Position numbers and translations under genes: made by a program. The notes under the pieces are model-generated. The model had not been told where the DNA came from, searched no databases, and saw nothing but the letters and a program-made list of their open reading frames with translations. DNA of 49,926 bases from an uncultured Lachnospiraceae bacterium (GTDB taxonomy: Bacteria > Bacillota > Clostridia > Lachnospirales > Lachnospiraceae), in assembly GCA_902767015.1 (NCBI GenBank), contig CACXFV010000032.1:1-49926 (forward strand), read 5' to 3'. Numbering within the stretch: position 1 is the first letter of the stretch; every line of letters starts with the position of its first letter. Below are positions 36,751 through 44,647 of the stretch, in pieces.

Positions 36751-38772
36751 CTAATGTGTACCTACTACCTCTGCTTTTGGTTCTGTTATCAGCTTTTCCA
36801 CTTTAAATGTATCTACGGATTGCGCTATGTAATGATGAATGTCAAGGTTCGCTGTGTTTTCCACGTAGTTTTCCATATAATCTTTTTCTGATAAGTTGTC
36901 TGACGGAATGTTTCCGGCAAAGACGCGTATGGTCATCTCATACTCACCCTCCTCTGTCTCAAACGGCATCCCAAATACGGTATCGGCATCAAAGTCAATC
37001 CATGTATCTTTCTCGACAATATTATCCCCCAGCAATACCTCACAGTTAAACTTTACTGCCCGGTGTGCAGCCATCCACCGGTAATCCCGTGTTTTGTACC
37101 CCCTGCAATTAATATGCTGCCCATAATGATTCGTTCTGATTCTGAACTCGTGTCCCGCCAAGGCAGTATTTGTCCCATCGCTTTTTGACTTCAAAGCACT
37201 TTTCCCCTCCGAAACACTTTCCTCCTCTGTACTCACAATCTCTCCACCGGCAATATATACCGGCGTATGAATCGTAACACTGTCAATACCCGAAACATTC
37301 TCCCGATATGTCCTGCCAGACTCGTAATCTGTGTAGATATAATATCCTGATGATATATTATTACAACTGTTGCGCTTGTCATTCGGAATAATGTTCCCGC
37401 CATAATATAAGCTTCTTCGCGCCGTAAATGTGGGCTCTACCGGACTCCCTGTGTTATTCTTTACCGGCTTATCGCTCAATATGGTTCTGTTATTAATCAC
37501 AAGCCTGTCACTTTTTACTTCCATCGCACCAATACTGTTGTCTGCAATCCTTTGAAAATCCTCATCCGGTATGACCGGCTTTACACCATATCTCACATTC
37601 TCCTTTAATTCTCCTCCATCAACATACAAGACATCTTCATACTCCGGAAATGTCACATGGTAATAGTATGCCCCATATCTCTGACTGTCTATGGACGGCC
37701 GACAGCCTTGTATATTCTCCCTTATGCCATTGCCTTCAAATGCATAATTACTGACTGCTATCGCCGTAAGATAGCTAAGGTCAAGCTGCTTAAGTGTATA
37801 ATACGACACTGTTCGCTTTACATAATACCATTTTGTGATACTTTTTTTCTCTGCTCTGTCGCCCCCGTCATATCCTTTCCATTCAATGTCATAATTGACT
37901 ATCAGCTTCACCGGGATATAAAAATCAATCTGTACTTTATCAAATACTATCTTATACTTGAATGAATCGGCAAGTCCATTAATGCAAAGAGGCTCTCCCG
38001 TCGGCACTGCCTCAGAAACATCATAATCTGCGCGATATCTCGTTCCTGCACTGATATGGATGGTACCCGCCCTGTCGTTACTTAATTCCCGACCGGCGGT
38101 CACTTTTTCATCATACCGGAATGTCTTCGGTATGACTCTCGCTGTAAAATATACCTGCTTATTAAAATGTGTCTTTAAGCTTTCCTTTGAAGCCCATGGT
38201 CTTGCAGACGCTATTCCCTCATAATCAGAATATACCTCTCCATAAGGCTCCAGATTTTCTGAAAGTCCTCCCAACAACTGTCCCCTCTCTGCAATCGTCA
38301 TAATCTCATCTATATATACATGATCTCCATAAGAATATAACGCACGATACCATTCTTCTGATACTTTTCTCACCGCATCTGCAATTACCGCCTCCTCAAT
38401 GCAGTAACGACAGTACACATAAGAACTGTCAAATATGTCTTCTAATATCTCTCCTCTACTGCCGATAGCTATCACCGCATACTGCTGATAGGCAGCTTCA
38501 CGGGGCATGTCATATCGCTTGATGACAAAGCCTAATGTCTTGTAAGTGATATAAGTGGATGCTTTCTTGTCATGTGTAATCATAATCAGATTCCCCTCAC
38601 CATCAAACCCCAATTGCTCATTATACATACCGACATGTGATTCCCTGATAAAAGCTGACATACCATGTACCGGTACGGCATGCGCGGATACAGCGGATGC
38701 CGTGTACACCGGCATAACATACACTGATATAGTGCATAACAATCCAATCATATATAACATAACATGCAGCAT
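36751..38772 (-). CDS. Large secreted protein, unknown function (probable ATT start at 38820)
   Basis: A protein of 673 residues from the first ATG, apparently exported. The hydrophobic segment MLYMIGLLCTISVYVMPVYT and a small-residue site (TASA) look like a signal peptide. The mature part is rich in Tyr and beta-strands (YYVKRTVSYYTLKQLDLSYL, TFTARRSLYYGGNIIPNDK) with no cell-wall anchor motif. It may correspond to DUF5704-like proteins of Lachnospiraceae, but I am not sure. The ATG at 38772 has no ribosome site. Sixteen codons upstream an ATT (38818-38820) sits eight bases after GGGAGG. It would give a basic signal-peptide start (MKRLGQNNAITKHN). The gene has a strong promoter at 38881-38909. 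Confidence 0.75.
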   Translation of the reverse strand: MLHVMLYMIGLLCTISVYVMPVYTASAVSAHAVPVHGMSAFIRESHVGMYNEQLGFDGEGNLIMITHDKKASTYITYKTLGFVIKRYDMPREAAYQQYAVIAIGSRGEILEDIFDSSYVYCRYCIEEAVIADAVRKVSEEWYRALYSYGDHVYIDEIMTIAERGQLLGGLSENLEPYGEVYSDYEGIASARPWASKESLKTHFNKQVYFTARVIPKTFRYDEKVTAGRELSNDRAGTIHISAGTRYRADYDVSEAVPTGEPLCINGLADSFKYKIVFDKVQIDFYIPVKLIVNYDIEWKGYDGGDRAEKKSITKWYYVKRTVSYYTLKQLDLSYLTAIAVSNYAFEGNGIRENIQGCRPSIDSQRYGAYYYHVTFPEYEDVLYVDGGELKENVRYGVKPVIPDEDFQRIADNSIGAMEVKSDRLVINNRTILSDKPVKNNTGSPVEPTFTARRSLYYGGNIIPNDKRNSCNNISSGYYIYTDYESGRTYRENVSGIDSVTIHTPVYIAGGEIVSTEEESVSEGKSALKSKSDGTNTALAGHEFRIRTNHYGQHINCRGYKTRDYRWMAAHRAVKFNCEVLLGDNIVEKDTWIDFDADTVFGMPFETEEGEYEMTIRVFAGNIPSDNLSEKDYMENYVENTANLDIHHYIAQSVDTFKVEKLITEPKAEVVGTH

Positions 38773-38880
38773 GAAAATGTTATGCTTTGTTATTGCATTG
38801 TTTTGTCCTAATCTCTTAATTGTATTCTCCTCCCTTTCCTATCAGATTGAAATTGAAAAATATTTTTCATTAGTAATCTT

Positions 38881-38909
38881 ATTTTAATATAAACATGTTA
38901 TATTGTCAA
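38881..38909 (-). promoter_or_regulatory. Predicted strong promoter of the secreted-protein gene
   Basis: On the minus strand, a consensus TTGACA (38909-38904) and TAAAAT (38886-38881) are spaced by 17 bases, in A+T-rich surroundings. Confidence 0.7.
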
Positions 38910-39063
38910 TATATTACTTCACATTTATTATTATAGTTTAATTTATTGTTAATAATACATTTTATTTTTGGTGAGCATATTTTACAAATGGCGGTTATCC
39001 GAACTGTTACTTTTTCCATAACATTAAGAGGAAGCAATGTGAGCATTAGCAAGATACCCAAAA

Positions 39064-39097
39064 AGACAAAAAAGACTGGCATTTCACTGCCAGCCCC
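39064..39097 (-). terminator. Intrinsic terminator after the acetyltransferase gene
   Basis: On the minus strand, GGGG is followed by CTGGCA, a six-base loop, TGCCAG (hairpin 39076-39093) and then a T-rich run TCTTTTTTGTC. It lies about 80 bases after the stop at 39176. Confidence 0.75.
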
Positions 39098-39175
39098 TAA
39101 ATGTAATACCACATTTTAAGTAAACTTTTGATATCTGCAAAACAGACAGAGAAGTACACCATGCCTCCTAAAAAA

Positions 39176-39700
39176 TCAATGCGTTACCTTGAGTAATATT
39201 CCCCTCTGTAAACCTCCATATTTCTCTTTGACCTTTATCAATTTATAACCATTTTTTTGAAAAGTTGTATAACTTGCTGCATTATCAAGGGATACCGTTG
39301 CTAAAAAATACTGATACCTGTTCTGATCAATTAATTTCTCTCCATACCTTAACATCTCTGACTGTAATGCATTTCCTCGATATTCAGGCAAAACAGCAAC
39401 TGATTCCATATGAACCACTTTTTTTAATTTTTCATCGTCCAGACCTATATCTCTTCCGAGATTGTCTGCCTGCATATCCGGATATCTAAATAGAAAACTA
39501 CCGACAATTTTGTTCCCTTTGTGACAAGCAATGACAATAAATCCCTCCTTAGCTATGTGTGCCTTTACAAATTCCAGATTGTCACAGACATACAAAGACT
39601 TATTTTCCAATCTGTTATATACCTCCTGCATAAGGCTGTATATTTCCACAGCATTGTCAATTGTTGCTACTTTTAATATTATATTATTGTGGTCAATCAT
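39176..39700 (-). CDS. GNAT family N-acetyltransferase
   Basis: A 174-residue acetyltransferase. It contains the strand HMESVAVLPEYRGNALQSEM, where the acetyl-CoA pyrophosphate loop reads RGNALQ. It also contains FLATVSLDNAASYTTFQKNG, the usual C-terminal alpha/beta element. The closing part (VKEKYGGLQRGILLKVTH) resembles acetyltransferases that act on small amines. The start at 39700 has AAAGG eleven bases upstream. The open frame extends to 39793, but that part reads through the preceding terminator. The substrate is unknown. Confidence 0.85.
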   Translation of the reverse strand: MIDHNNIILKVATIDNAVEIYSLMQEVYNRLENKSLYVCDNLEFVKAHIAKEGFIVIACHKGNKIVGSFLFRYPDMQADNLGRDIGLDDEKLKKVVHMESVAVLPEYRGNALQSEMLRYGEKLIDQNRYQYFLATVSLDNAASYTTFQKNGYKLIKVKEKYGGLQRGILLKVTH

Positions 39701-39782
39701 GATATTTTTTGCCTTTCTCCTATTAATTCTGCATCCTTTGCGGGCCGGCAACTTGCTAAAAAAAAGCCAATATACAAACAAA

Positions 39783-39810
39783 TCAGGTGTCAAAAAACTC
39801 CGACACCTGA
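39783..39810 (-). terminator. Stem-loop after the EF-Tu-D2/SseB gene
   Basis: A perfect 9-bp stem TCAGGTGTC/GACACCTGA around a ten-base loop, then TTTGTTTGT on the minus strand. It follows the stop at 39834 by 24 bases. Confidence 0.6.
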
Positions 39811-39833
39811 CAATAATTCTAAGTTTCAGAAAC

Positions 39834-41255
39834 TCACCCCTGCCTAATCTCCTGCAATTTCTTCATATTTTCAAACATCTCCTTATTAATATAAACACCT
39901 GCCCTCACATACTCTGTCACATTGATTGCACAGTCATAATTGTTAATGATATTCTCCAACATAACAATCATACCATTCCACTCCTCATTATATCTCATTC
40001 TTAACCTCTTCCAGTCAGTATACATTACTGCTGCCGGTTTGCCGTTTTTTCCATTTACCGTAGCAATTGAAAATTTAGTATCCTTTTTCACAACCGCCCT
40101 TCCCTGGGCATCAGGTTCTTCCATATCCTCCGGCTTAATTCCTTTCATGGGAACAATAAACTTTGCTTTTGGTATTTCCATAGAGATAAAATGATAATAC
40201 AATCGAAAAATCGTATTCTGTTCTTCGCTCTGCGGCTCACCAATCTGTGCCATCAGCAGCATCCACTTGACAAGCTTCGGATTCATAACAGGTATGTTCA
40301 TTTCCGGCATCTTAGAAAAATCCGGCTGCGCTACCAATATGCTGTTTGAAATTGACACATTTTTGAAGACAGGTATCACCTCATCAGCGCCATTCATGTA
40401 AAATGTCTGTCCCAGGAAATTACAGATTCCCTGTTTATTCTCTCCATTTGAAATTTCACGAATTTCGATATTTTCCTGCCCCATACGTTCTCTGATGATG
40501 GCTTCATATTGCTTTGGAAACAAAACAATGCCAATCGGAGAACACATATATCCATCATCCTTCTTAACTGTTTTTGAATACATAAATGGTTCGCCCGTAT
40601 TATTGCTGAATACACAACTGATAGCATCTGCCTTCTGAATTTTTTTAGCGATTACTTTTGCCGCCTTATTCATCCTGTCTTTAATCAGTCCCTCTTCATG
40701 TTCATTAGAAGGCTTCATTACATTTCTTGTGTACCATACATACAGATTCCAACACTCTGTAATTTCGGCATAGGAAAGCTTATCAAATTCTTCCTCAGTA
40801 AGCGCGAACTGCTTCTTGGCAACATAGACATCCCCCAGTGTACTGTAATATCTCCTATAAATTTCTCTGAGGGCTGTCTGTCCGGTATGCAACACTGTTC
40901 CTATTCTGACTGCATACTTACTAAGATTTTCAAGTCTCAATGCCGCAACACAGTCAGATGCTCTGTCCGCCGGTTTTTCCGGTCCCAGCTCTATTGACAC
41001 AACCGTCGTTGACTGCATCTCACTTTCAATTCCAAAATTCGTCAGATAAACCGTGTCTCCCACTTTCACGGTTCCTTCCACCTTACCTACAACCACACGG
41101 TCATCTGAATCCTGAAGATTAAATATATCCTCCACTCCATAGGTAAATGCGGTCGTTCTCGTTGCTTCCCGCGCCAGCTGTTCTGCCAACGCCTGAACAG
41201 ATATATCTGCTTCCTTCGTATCCTTTTTCTGTAAATTACGATTTAATAAGCTCAT
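39834..41255 (-). CDS. Unknown protein with EF-Tu domain-2-like and SseB-like parts
   Basis: A 473-residue cytoplasmic protein. Residues about 35-125 look like the beta-barrel domain 2 of EF-Tu, with FNLQDSDDRVVVGKVEGTVK, VGDTVYLTN and VRIGTVLHTG. No GTPase domain precedes it. The rest has two blocks of the SseB type (FSNNTGEPFMYSKTVKKDDG, and SIATVNGKNGKPAAVMYTDW followed by MIVMLENIINNYDCAINVTE). SseB-like domains occur in many bacteria outside secretion systems and their role is unclear. This domain combination is unfamiliar to me. GGAGG precedes the ATG. Confidence 0.75.
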   Translation of the reverse strand: MSLLNRNLQKKDTKEADISVQALAEQLAREATRTTAFTYGVEDIFNLQDSDDRVVVGKVEGTVKVGDTVYLTNFGIESEMQSTTVVSIELGPEKPADRASDCVAALRLENLSKYAVRIGTVLHTGQTALREIYRRYYSTLGDVYVAKKQFALTEEEFDKLSYAEITECWNLYVWYTRNVMKPSNEHEEGLIKDRMNKAAKVIAKKIQKADAISCVFSNNTGEPFMYSKTVKKDDGYMCSPIGIVLFPKQYEAIIRERMGQENIEIREISNGENKQGICNFLGQTFYMNGADEVIPVFKNVSISNSILVAQPDFSKMPEMNIPVMNPKLVKWMLLMAQIGEPQSEEQNTIFRLYYHFISMEIPKAKFIVPMKGIKPEDMEEPDAQGRAVVKKDTKFSIATVNGKNGKPAAVMYTDWKRLRMRYNEEWNGMIVMLENIINNYDCAINVTEYVRAGVYINKEMFENMKKLQEIRQG

Positions 41256-41315
41256 GTGTCTGCCTCCGATATTGTAATTCTTATCATTTAATACTTATTA
41301 TTTAATTTTCTGTAT

Positions 41316-41696
41316 TTATTTTACTTCTTCATATGCTTCCACTGCATTCCTGACACAGTCATCACACGGACATAGTACTATCCCCGTCTCGATTCCTTTT
41401 AGCTCCTTACAGACTGTTGCACCTGATTTTTTCTCAAACGCTGCATATAACTGTTTTGCTCTTGAAAGAATCGGTTTTCCTTCAAACTCCTTCATTCCAA
41501 GCACCATCTGGGCGCCAATCAGAGAACCACAGGTTGCTCCCATGCAGCCCATTCCCACTCCATAAGCGGCTCCCAACTTTTTGATGGTGTCCTCAGAAAA
41601 TCCCAACTCATCTCCATACACCATGAGTACCGCTTGACAACAGTTACAGCCACTATGCTTATATTCTACTGCCTTTTCTTTTTTGTCCACCATCAT
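41316..41696 (-). CDS. C_GCAxxG_C_C family redox-type protein
   Basis: A 126-residue Cys-rich protein. The family pattern is visible: C-NCCQAV near residues 18-23, then GMGCMGATCGSLIGAQMV, and CPCDDCVRNAVEAY at the C terminus. Members are widespread in anaerobes and are assumed to bind a metal or flavin-linked cluster; the reaction is unknown. Two ATGs start the gene (41696, 41693) after GAGAGGA. It is 74 bases downstream of the truncated FIST-GGDEF gene and may share its transcript. Confidence 0.9.
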   Translation of the reverse strand: MMVDKKEKAVEYKHSGCNCCQAVLMVYGDELGFSEDTIKKLGAAYGVGMGCMGATCGSLIGAQMVLGMKEFEGKPILSRAKQLYAAFEKKSGATVCKELKGIETGIVLCPCDDCVRNAVEAYEEVK

Positions 41697-41718
41697 TGTC
41701 CTCTCTCTTTATCTTCAC

Positions 41719-41778
41719 TTACTGTACGACCACTTTATTCTTTCCGGTATTTTTAGCCTCATAAAGTGCATTATCCAC
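41719..41778 (-). pseudogene. Out-of-frame remnant of a GGDEF domain C terminus
   Basis: Directly after the stop-creating junction of the FIST-GGDEF gene, another frame reads VDNALYEAKNTGKNKVVVQ and then TAA at 41719-41721. That is the last helix of a GGDEF domain, in which the ALYxAKxxGKNxV pattern is conserved. About 45 residues normally found between GGEEF and this helix are missing. Confidence 0.85.
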
Positions 41779-43351
41779 TAGGAAGAAGCACCATAAACTC
41801 CTCCCCACCCCATCTGCCAATTACACTGTCCACCGACTCCTGTGACACAACCGTTCTCAACATCTTCGCAAGCATCTGAAGAACAATGTCTCCTTCTTTG
41901 TGACCATAGGTATCATTAATTCTTTTAAAATAATCGATGTCAAGCATGATAAGCGCTGCACCTGCCTTATTGCCCGATAATCCCTCATCCTGCTCTAACT
42001 CATACGCTTTCTCGGATATATACTTCTGAATCTCTCCTCTGTTATACAGACCTGTCAGACTATCCGTTATGGCAGCACGCTTAAGCCTCTCATTTGCCTC
42101 TTCCAGCTCTTCGGTAGCCACCTGAATAAATGTAGCCAGCCGGTTAATCATGGATACCTTTCCCGAAAACTCTTCTATATCTCTCTGAACCACCGGTAGA
42201 TTGTTCTCCTCCGGAATTCCTTCTCTATGCACTCCGATAACAAGTGTGACATTGTGTTGAATCACATCATTACCATTTCTTAAAAACTCTCCCGAAGTAT
42301 AAAATCCTGAGGTAGGTGCCAATGACTGAAACGGAAGAGTCTCCTTTCCCACCTCATCAGAACCCCAAAACGACCGCCTTGCCGCACAGGAAAAAACGGT
42401 TATGATTTTCGGAACAAACTCCCGAAAATCCGTTGCTCCTTCATAAACACTGTCGAGAATCGTTTCCGGATCACCATAGGCAATACGTGCTTTTACGTTT
42501 TCCTCCATATCGGCAGTCATGGTCAGCGAACCATCCTCATTGCTTGCTGTAGGTGCTCTCAGTATATTGATATCTTTATGTTCATAGAAAAACGGAAACT
42601 CCAACGTGTGTAAAAAGAAATTATCATCATTCTTAATATTCAGATACTTGTAATAGGTATCATAGGCAGGTTTTCCATCCAGCTCATAGAGAATATTCCT
42701 ATCTGCCTTTGTCACATGTAGCTCTCTTCCCAAAGGCTTCCACCCTGTGATATAAGTAGTCTTCACATAATAGTCCTCGCCACCAATCAGTGCAAAAACA
42801 ACTGCATGGTCCGATAAACCTCCGCTTGACGAAAATACAAATGCCTCATCTTCAATAATATCTTTCGAAAATGCTCCGCCACCAAAAATCCCTATCCCTT
42901 CCGGTAACTTACTTAAGTCCTCACAAAACTTTGTCATAGACAGGCCTCTTATTGTTGCATTCAACATGATTGCCTTAACCCATTTTCTGTCTTTCACTAC
43001 TTCCAAAAAATTTGTAGTAACCTCTGTTTCACTCTCATCATTAAGCACATACTGAAACAACTCTATCTTTGTAGAAGGATATTCAAAAATTGTACAAATA
43101 ATTGCTATGGGTGCACCATTGTACTCTCCCATCACAATATTTCCGTTAGTAGAACAACCCATATAGATTGCTTCGGGCATTTTCTTCTCAATCATTTGAC
43201 AAATGTCCTGTATCTTTGAATGATTAAGGGTCTCCGTATAAATCTGAAAAAGAACCTTAGAAGTAATCGATGCATTACACCACTGCTTAATTTTCTTAAG
43301 GTCCTTAAGTAATTGCGCATCACTTTCGTAATTAAACTGGATTTGTTTCAT
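41771..43351 (-). CDS. FIST sensor protein with truncated GGDEF diguanylate cyclase domain
   Basis: A 526-residue protein. Residues about 10-380 are FIST_N/FIST_C sensory domains (YMGCSTNGNIVMGEYNGAPI, FVFSSSGGLSDHAVVFALIG, VTLVIGVHREGIPEENN), thought to bind small ligands such as amino acids. A short helical linker leads to a GGDEF domain (DSLTGLYNRGEIQKY, LDIDYFKRINDTYGHKEGD). The signature GGEEF is at residues 515-519. The frame ends seven residues later, although a GGDEF domain should run about 65 residues more. The missing end is partly present in another frame. The cyclase is most likely inactive. AGGGGGG precedes the ATG. Confidence 0.9.
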   Translation of the reverse strand: MKQIQFNYESDAQLLKDLKKIKQWCNASITSKVLFQIYTETLNHSKIQDICQMIEKKMPEAIYMGCSTNGNIVMGEYNGAPIAIICTIFEYPSTKIELFQYVLNDESETEVTTNFLEVVKDRKWVKAIMLNATIRGLSMTKFCEDLSKLPEGIGIFGGGAFSKDIIEDEAFVFSSSGGLSDHAVVFALIGGEDYYVKTTYITGWKPLGRELHVTKADRNILYELDGKPAYDTYYKYLNIKNDDNFFLHTLEFPFFYEHKDINILRAPTASNEDGSLTMTADMEENVKARIAYGDPETILDSVYEGATDFREFVPKIITVFSCAARRSFWGSDEVGKETLPFQSLAPTSGFYTSGEFLRNGNDVIQHNVTLVIGVHREGIPEENNLPVVQRDIEEFSGKVSMINRLATFIQVATEELEEANERLKRAAITDSLTGLYNRGEIQKYISEKAYELEQDEGLSGNKAGAALIMLDIDYFKRINDTYGHKEGDIVLQMLAKMLRTVVSQESVDSVIGRWGGEEFMVLLPSG

Positions 43352-43397
43352 ACAAACCCCCCTATTCGTTAACCATCATTCGTTACTATTTACAAAA

Positions 43398-43420
43398 TGG
43401 CTTCCACTTTGTGGAAGCCA
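43398..43420 (-). terminator. Perfect hairpin terminator after the lipoprotein gene
   Basis: TGGCTTCCAC and GTGGAAGCCA form a perfect 10-bp stem around a three-base loop, followed on the minus strand by TTTTGTAAATAG. It lies 15 bases after the lipoprotein stop. The same outer sequence occurs near 12330-12370, so it may belong to a dispersed repeat family. Confidence 0.65.
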
Positions 43421-43434
43421 CTGTTGCCCTAATC

Positions 43435-44433
43435 CTAGTTCTCCTCCCAGTCATAACTGTCTGTTTCATCATCCGATTCCGGAAAATAATCATCTAAATC
43501 CAAATCGACCTCCTCTGCCTCTTCCTTGACATTGTCCGGAACACCTGACAATTTAACGCCATCATTGGCAAGCATATTCATCTCAAATACCAAAGTTTTA
43601 ATATCAACCTCTGTATCATCAACTTCTCCGTTCATGGTAAAGGAAATCTTAGTCTGCACCGGCAGGAATGTATCCTTGTCATAACATATCTGACCTCTGC
43701 AATCCAGATTTAACTGTTGAAATGCTTCTTCTGCTTCCTGTAATGCATCCTCCATCTCTTCTTCATCCACATAATCTTCGCTGGTTCTGATTAACTCCAT
43801 GATACTGTCATTGTTAATCTCCATGGTAATCACATAGCACTCTTTCTTATTGACTATCTTCGTCATATCTTCCAGCTTCAGAATGCTTTCTACCTTTTTC
43901 CAGTCTTCCTCTGTAATCTCATTAAATGCATCCTTACTTTCCTCTAGTATCTCCTCTAAATCATCAAACACATCTGTGATATAAGAGGCGTCCATCGAAT
44001 CTGTCACCCAGTTGCCCTTCTCATCCCCTTTATTCACATTGACATATACATTCAATTCGCCATCTTCTGTTTCTCCGCAGGCATTGGCAGAATATTTTCC
44101 CGACAAAGTGGTTCCTGATGTTGTGACACTATAATCCACTGCTCCTGATAAGTCAAAAGCCGGCTCCTCCTTCACCGCTTTGCCTGTCAGCGACACGCTT
44201 CCTTTTGCGCTTAGGCTTTGACCATCAACTTTTACCGTAGCATCCGCCTCTCCCTTAATATCTAACTGTAAATCCTCAATATCACTAGTGGCATCCGCTA
44301 CATTTTCAAATAGCTCTGCCAGTTCAATCTCTACCTTAGAGGTCTTCTTTGTTTCACTGCTTTTACTTCCACATCCTGCAAGAAGTGATACCGACAAAGC
44401 TGCTACTAATAGGTATGCAAATTTCTTTTTCAT
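43435..44433 (-). CDS. Lipoprotein, DUF6612-like
   Basis: A 332-residue exported lipoprotein. The signal peptide MKKKFAYLLVAALSVSLLAG ends at a lipobox LLAGC, where Cys21 would be lipidated. The mature part has alternating beta-strands (LDIKGEADATVKVDGQSLSA) like the LolA/LppX-fold proteins grouped as DUF6612 in Clostridia. It ends in a very acidic tail (EEVDLDLDDYFPESDDETDS). The function is unknown; binding of a hydrophobic ligand is a fold-based guess. It is transcribed alone, with a promoter at 44515-44544 and a terminator at 43398. Confidence 0.85.
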   Translation of the reverse strand: MKKKFAYLLVAALSVSLLAGCGSKSSETKKTSKVEIELAELFENVADATSDIEDLQLDIKGEADATVKVDGQSLSAKGSVSLTGKAVKEEPAFDLSGAVDYSVTTSGTTLSGKYSANACGETEDGELNVYVNVNKGDEKGNWVTDSMDASYITDVFDDLEEILEESKDAFNEITEEDWKKVESILKLEDMTKIVNKKECYVITMEINNDSIMELIRTSEDYVDEEEMEDALQEAEEAFQQLNLDCRGQICYDKDTFLPVQTKISFTMNGEVDDTEVDIKTLVFEMNMLANDGVKLSGVPDNVKEEAEEVDLDLDDYFPESDDETDSYDWEEN

Positions 44434-44514
44434 TTTGCATCAATCCTTTCTCGAAAATACTTATTAATTCATTTACTTTTACATAATCCTGTCAAATAAA
44501 ATCAGGCTATCTTT

Positions 44515-44544
44515 TTTATACCCTATTTTATGGTAAGCTGTCAA
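44515..44544 (-). promoter_or_regulatory. Predicted promoter of the lipoprotein gene
   Basis: On the minus strand, consensus TTGACA (44544-44539) and TATAAA (44520-44515) are spaced by 18 bases. The start codon is about 80 bases downstream. Confidence 0.65.
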
Positions 44545-44602
44545 GAAATATTATACGATGTCTTATATCTTAGTGTTGCTATTCAACTGATTCCCTCTAA
44601 GA

Positions 44603-44621
44603 TGCCAAGCTATGCTTAGCA
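44603..44621 (-). terminator. Stem-loop after the EF-G paralogue gene
   Basis: An 8-bp stem (TGCTAAGC/GCTTGGCA on the minus strand, one G-T pair) around ATA, flanked by GATTCC and GGAATC. No clear T-run follows, so termination is uncertain. Confidence 0.35.
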
Positions 44622-44647
44622 GGAATCTCCACCAAAATAAATGTCCC

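Larger units (their letters stand above)
38821..39175. other. Intergenic region upstream of the secreted-protein gene
   Basis: About 355 very A+T-rich bases without a credible gene. It holds the promoter of the secreted-protein gene (38881-38909), its Shine-Dalgarno AGGGAGGAG (near 38827-38835), and an intrinsic terminator serving the acetyltransferase gene (39064-39097). A 68-codon minus-strand frame here begins inside that terminator and looks accidental. I see nothing else in it. Confidence 0.6.

Noticed and set aside
38906-39112. 68-codon minus-strand frame with a hydrophobic start
   Set aside because: Its start lies next to and within the intrinsic terminator, and its end overlaps the promoter of the secreted-protein gene; no ribosome site.
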